Translations under genes and position numbers: made by a program | Part shown: positions 6,125 through 7,556 of the stretch, in pieces | Position numbering within the stretch: the first letter of the stretch is position 1 | Layout of the letters: each line of letters starts with the position of its first letter | NCBI GenBank assembly: GCA_018657165.1 | Contig: JABHXS010000067.1 | Span: forward strand, 1-7,556 | Source: Nitrosomonadales bacterium | Lineage (GTDB): Bacteria; Pseudomonadota; Gammaproteobacteria; Burkholderiales; Methylophilaceae | Length of the DNA stretch: 7,556 nt | Direction: 5' to 3' | The notes under the pieces: model-generated | Databases searched by the model: none | What the model was told of the DNA's origin: nothing | What the model saw: the letters and a program-made list of their open reading frames with translations, nothing else

Positions 6125-7556
6125 TTATTTAAATAATTCTTGTGTTGGATTGATAATTTGTTCATCTATTTGTTCGGAAATACCTTCACCTAAATTTTTC
6201 AAGGTATCTCTGTCAATTGGCGTCTCCTGAGGATCTTTCCATGAACCTGTTAATCTATACTGGTCTGTTAGTACCTCATTGAGTGGGTCATTGAGAAGCT
6301 TTTGAAAAACAAAAGCCGCAGCTCCCGCAATTGGACCTCCAGCAAGGGCTGCAATAGACATAGTATCTGTCACGTTAGGTGTAATGGTAACAATTAAGCT
6401 CTGCGTTTCTTCTTTGATATTAATATCACCCTCAATTGTGATATCCGCTGCCGGACCTTTGATTTCAAAGTTTTCCGAATGTAAGGTGCTATCTTTTAGT
6501 TTTACGTAGCCATCGATTGTATTAAAAGCAAATCCATCCTCAAATAGGTCACTAAAATCTAAGCTAAGCCTACTTGGAAGCGATTGAAGTGATAGCAATC
6601 CAAACAATCTTCCCATCGCGCCTGGTTGTGCTTCGAGTATAACCCCCTTGTCCATATTAATTGAAATGGATCCGTAGGCTTCATGCCGATCAAATTTCCA
6701 TGGACTTTGTGGCCAAGATAGTTTTCCGTTCAATTCACCTAAGCCACCCTTCATAAGCTTGTTAATATTAAATTCTTCAAGCGTTTTATTTAAATCTGTA
6801 ATTTTCAAATTAAAATCAATTTCTGTGTCAGGTTTAACCGCCTCATCATGCCAAACCCCTGTGACTTTAAATGCATAGTCAGGATTAAGGAATTTAAATA
6901 AGTCAATAAACCACTTGTTATTAGTTTTGCTCGCTTGAAAAGTTAAGTTTCCGTTCAAATCATTATCAAAATACTTCGATTTAAGTAAAAACTCTTGAAT
7001 TTTTAAGTCAATTTTAAGGGGGGCTTTAATGATGGGGTCTTTTGACTCATAGGCCCCCTCCCATTCCTCTATTGAATCATCACTGCCTATCAGATGAAGC
7101 TCTTCAAATCTTGCTTTAATTAAATTCTTATCTGGATTCCAAAGAATGTTTCCTCTAGCCCCTTCACCATCCAGCTGAACAATAACTCCAGGATCTTCAG
7201 GCCTTAACTTAAGTTTAAAGCTATTGAAAATGTATCCATAAGCATCAAGTTTTTTTATATTCAGTTTCGCCTCGATATCCAAAGATTCTGACGATGAGCT
7301 TTCTTCTTCCGAGATTTCTGATCCGCCATCCGGAATTAAATTCACCAATTCCTCCAGGTTAACTTCATTAAGGTTTGCTACAAATAGAATACCTGAATCT
7401 GGTATTTTTATTTTTTTATCTGAATTAACTTCAACAAGGCCATTAGTGATTGATGGATCCCCATTTTCATCATTCTGACTATTAATGAGTCCTTTTACAT
7501 GATCGCCTAAAGAAATGTTAATGATATCTGAATCTACTCCTGTGGACTGTTTATGA
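6125..7556 (-). CDS. yhdP: YhdP/AsmA-like envelope protein (C-terminal 476 residues, partial)
   Basis: C-terminal part of a large AsmA-like protein of the YhdP family (TIGR02099/DUF3971). In E. coli, YhdP is anchored in the inner membrane, spans the periplasm and supports phospholipid transport to the outer membrane. The frame is open from the right edge to the TAA at 6125-6127, so the N-terminus and its membrane anchor lie beyond 7556. The apparent start near 7348 is an internal TTG, not the real beginning: in-frame codons continue upstream (DSGILFVANLNEVNLEEL) and belong to the family. Near the end come AQPGAMGRLFGLLSLQSLPS and a glycine/alanine-rich hydrophobic segment, AALAGGPIAGAAAFVFQKLL. 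These are followed by YRLTGSWKDPQ, the usual YhdP C-terminus. Upstream, alternating beta-strand-like stretches suit the long lipid-binding groove. tldD follows 12 bp downstream as in E. coli; in Pseudomonas a nitrilase-family gene sits between the two. Confidence 0.9.
   Translation of the reverse strand, partial: HKQSTGVDSDIINISLGDHVKGLINSQNDENGDPSITNGLVEVNSDKKIKIPDSGILFVANLNEVNLEELVNLIPDGGSEISEEESSSSESLDIEAKLNIKKLDAYGYIFNSFKLKLRPEDPGVIVQLDGEGARGNILWNPDKNLIKARFEELHLIGSDDSIEEWEGAYESKDPIIKAPLKIDLKIQEFLLKSKYFDNDLNGNLTFQASKTNNKWFIDLFKFLNPDYAFKVTGVWHDEAVKPDTEIDFNLKITDLNKTLEEFNINKLMKGGLGELNGKLSWPQSPWKFDRHEAYGSISINMDKGVILEAQPGAMGRLFGLLSLQSLPSRLSLDFSDLFEDGFAFNTIDGYVKLKDSTLHSENFEIKGPAADITIEGDINIKEETQSLIVTITPNVTDTMSIAALAGGPIAGAAAFVFQKLLNDPLNEVLTDQYRLTGSWKDPQETPIDRDTLKNLGEGISEQIDEQIINPTQELFK

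Noticed and set aside
7346..7348. TTG as the start of the YhdP-like protein
   Set aside because: The frame stays open upstream to the window edge with family-like sequence, so the TTG is internal to a larger gene.

Overview
The window looks like ordinary chromosome from a streamlined, AT-rich bacterium (by eye roughly two-thirds A+T, not computed). Coding is nearly wall to wall and the largest gap between genes is 44 bp. The proteins point to a betaproteobacterium. GreB carries the form of the coiled-coil region I know from that class (SWAAGNGDRSENGDY followed by YGKKKLR). EF-P is of the arginine-tip (KSGR) type, and the AddA/AddB-like pair resembles the beta/gammaproteobacterial AddAB-like family. 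High A+T, compact spacing and a betaproteobacterial signal together suggest a small-genome aquatic lineage such as the OM43/Methylopumilus group of Methylophilaceae. That placement is inference from memory.

Layout, left to right. (1) Positions 1-3538, minus strand: a two-gene recombinational repair unit. An AddB-like PD-(D/E)XK nuclease (893-3538) is followed by an AddA-like UvrD-type helicase (from 900 off the left edge), and the two overlap by 8 bp. (2) Positions 3539-3582: a 44-bp divergent promoter gap containing an 8-bp-arm inverted repeat. (3) Positions 3583-4673, plus strand: greB then efp, 38 bp apart, with a perfect TATAAT in the gap. (4) Positions 4679-7556, minus strand: the C-terminal part of a YhdP/AsmA-like envelope protein (entering from the right edge), followed 12 bp later by tldD. 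efp and tldD converge with only 5 bp between their stop codons. No stretch over 300 bases lacks a gene.

The genes serve three housekeeping jobs. AddA/AddB-like proteins process DNA ends for recombination. GreB rescues stalled RNA polymerase and EF-P rescues ribosomes stalled at polyproline. YhdP supports the outer membrane and TldD is half of the TldD/TldE metalloprotease.

I found no mobile element, CRISPR array, RNA gene, phage gene or evident novel system. The points most worth a second look are a four-residue expansion of the EF-P tip loop around its modifiable arginine, and apparent loss of two of the four Fe-S-cluster cysteine positions in the AddB-like nuclease. Lesser ones are the inverted repeat in the divergent promoter and the SD-less start of tldD close behind yhdP.
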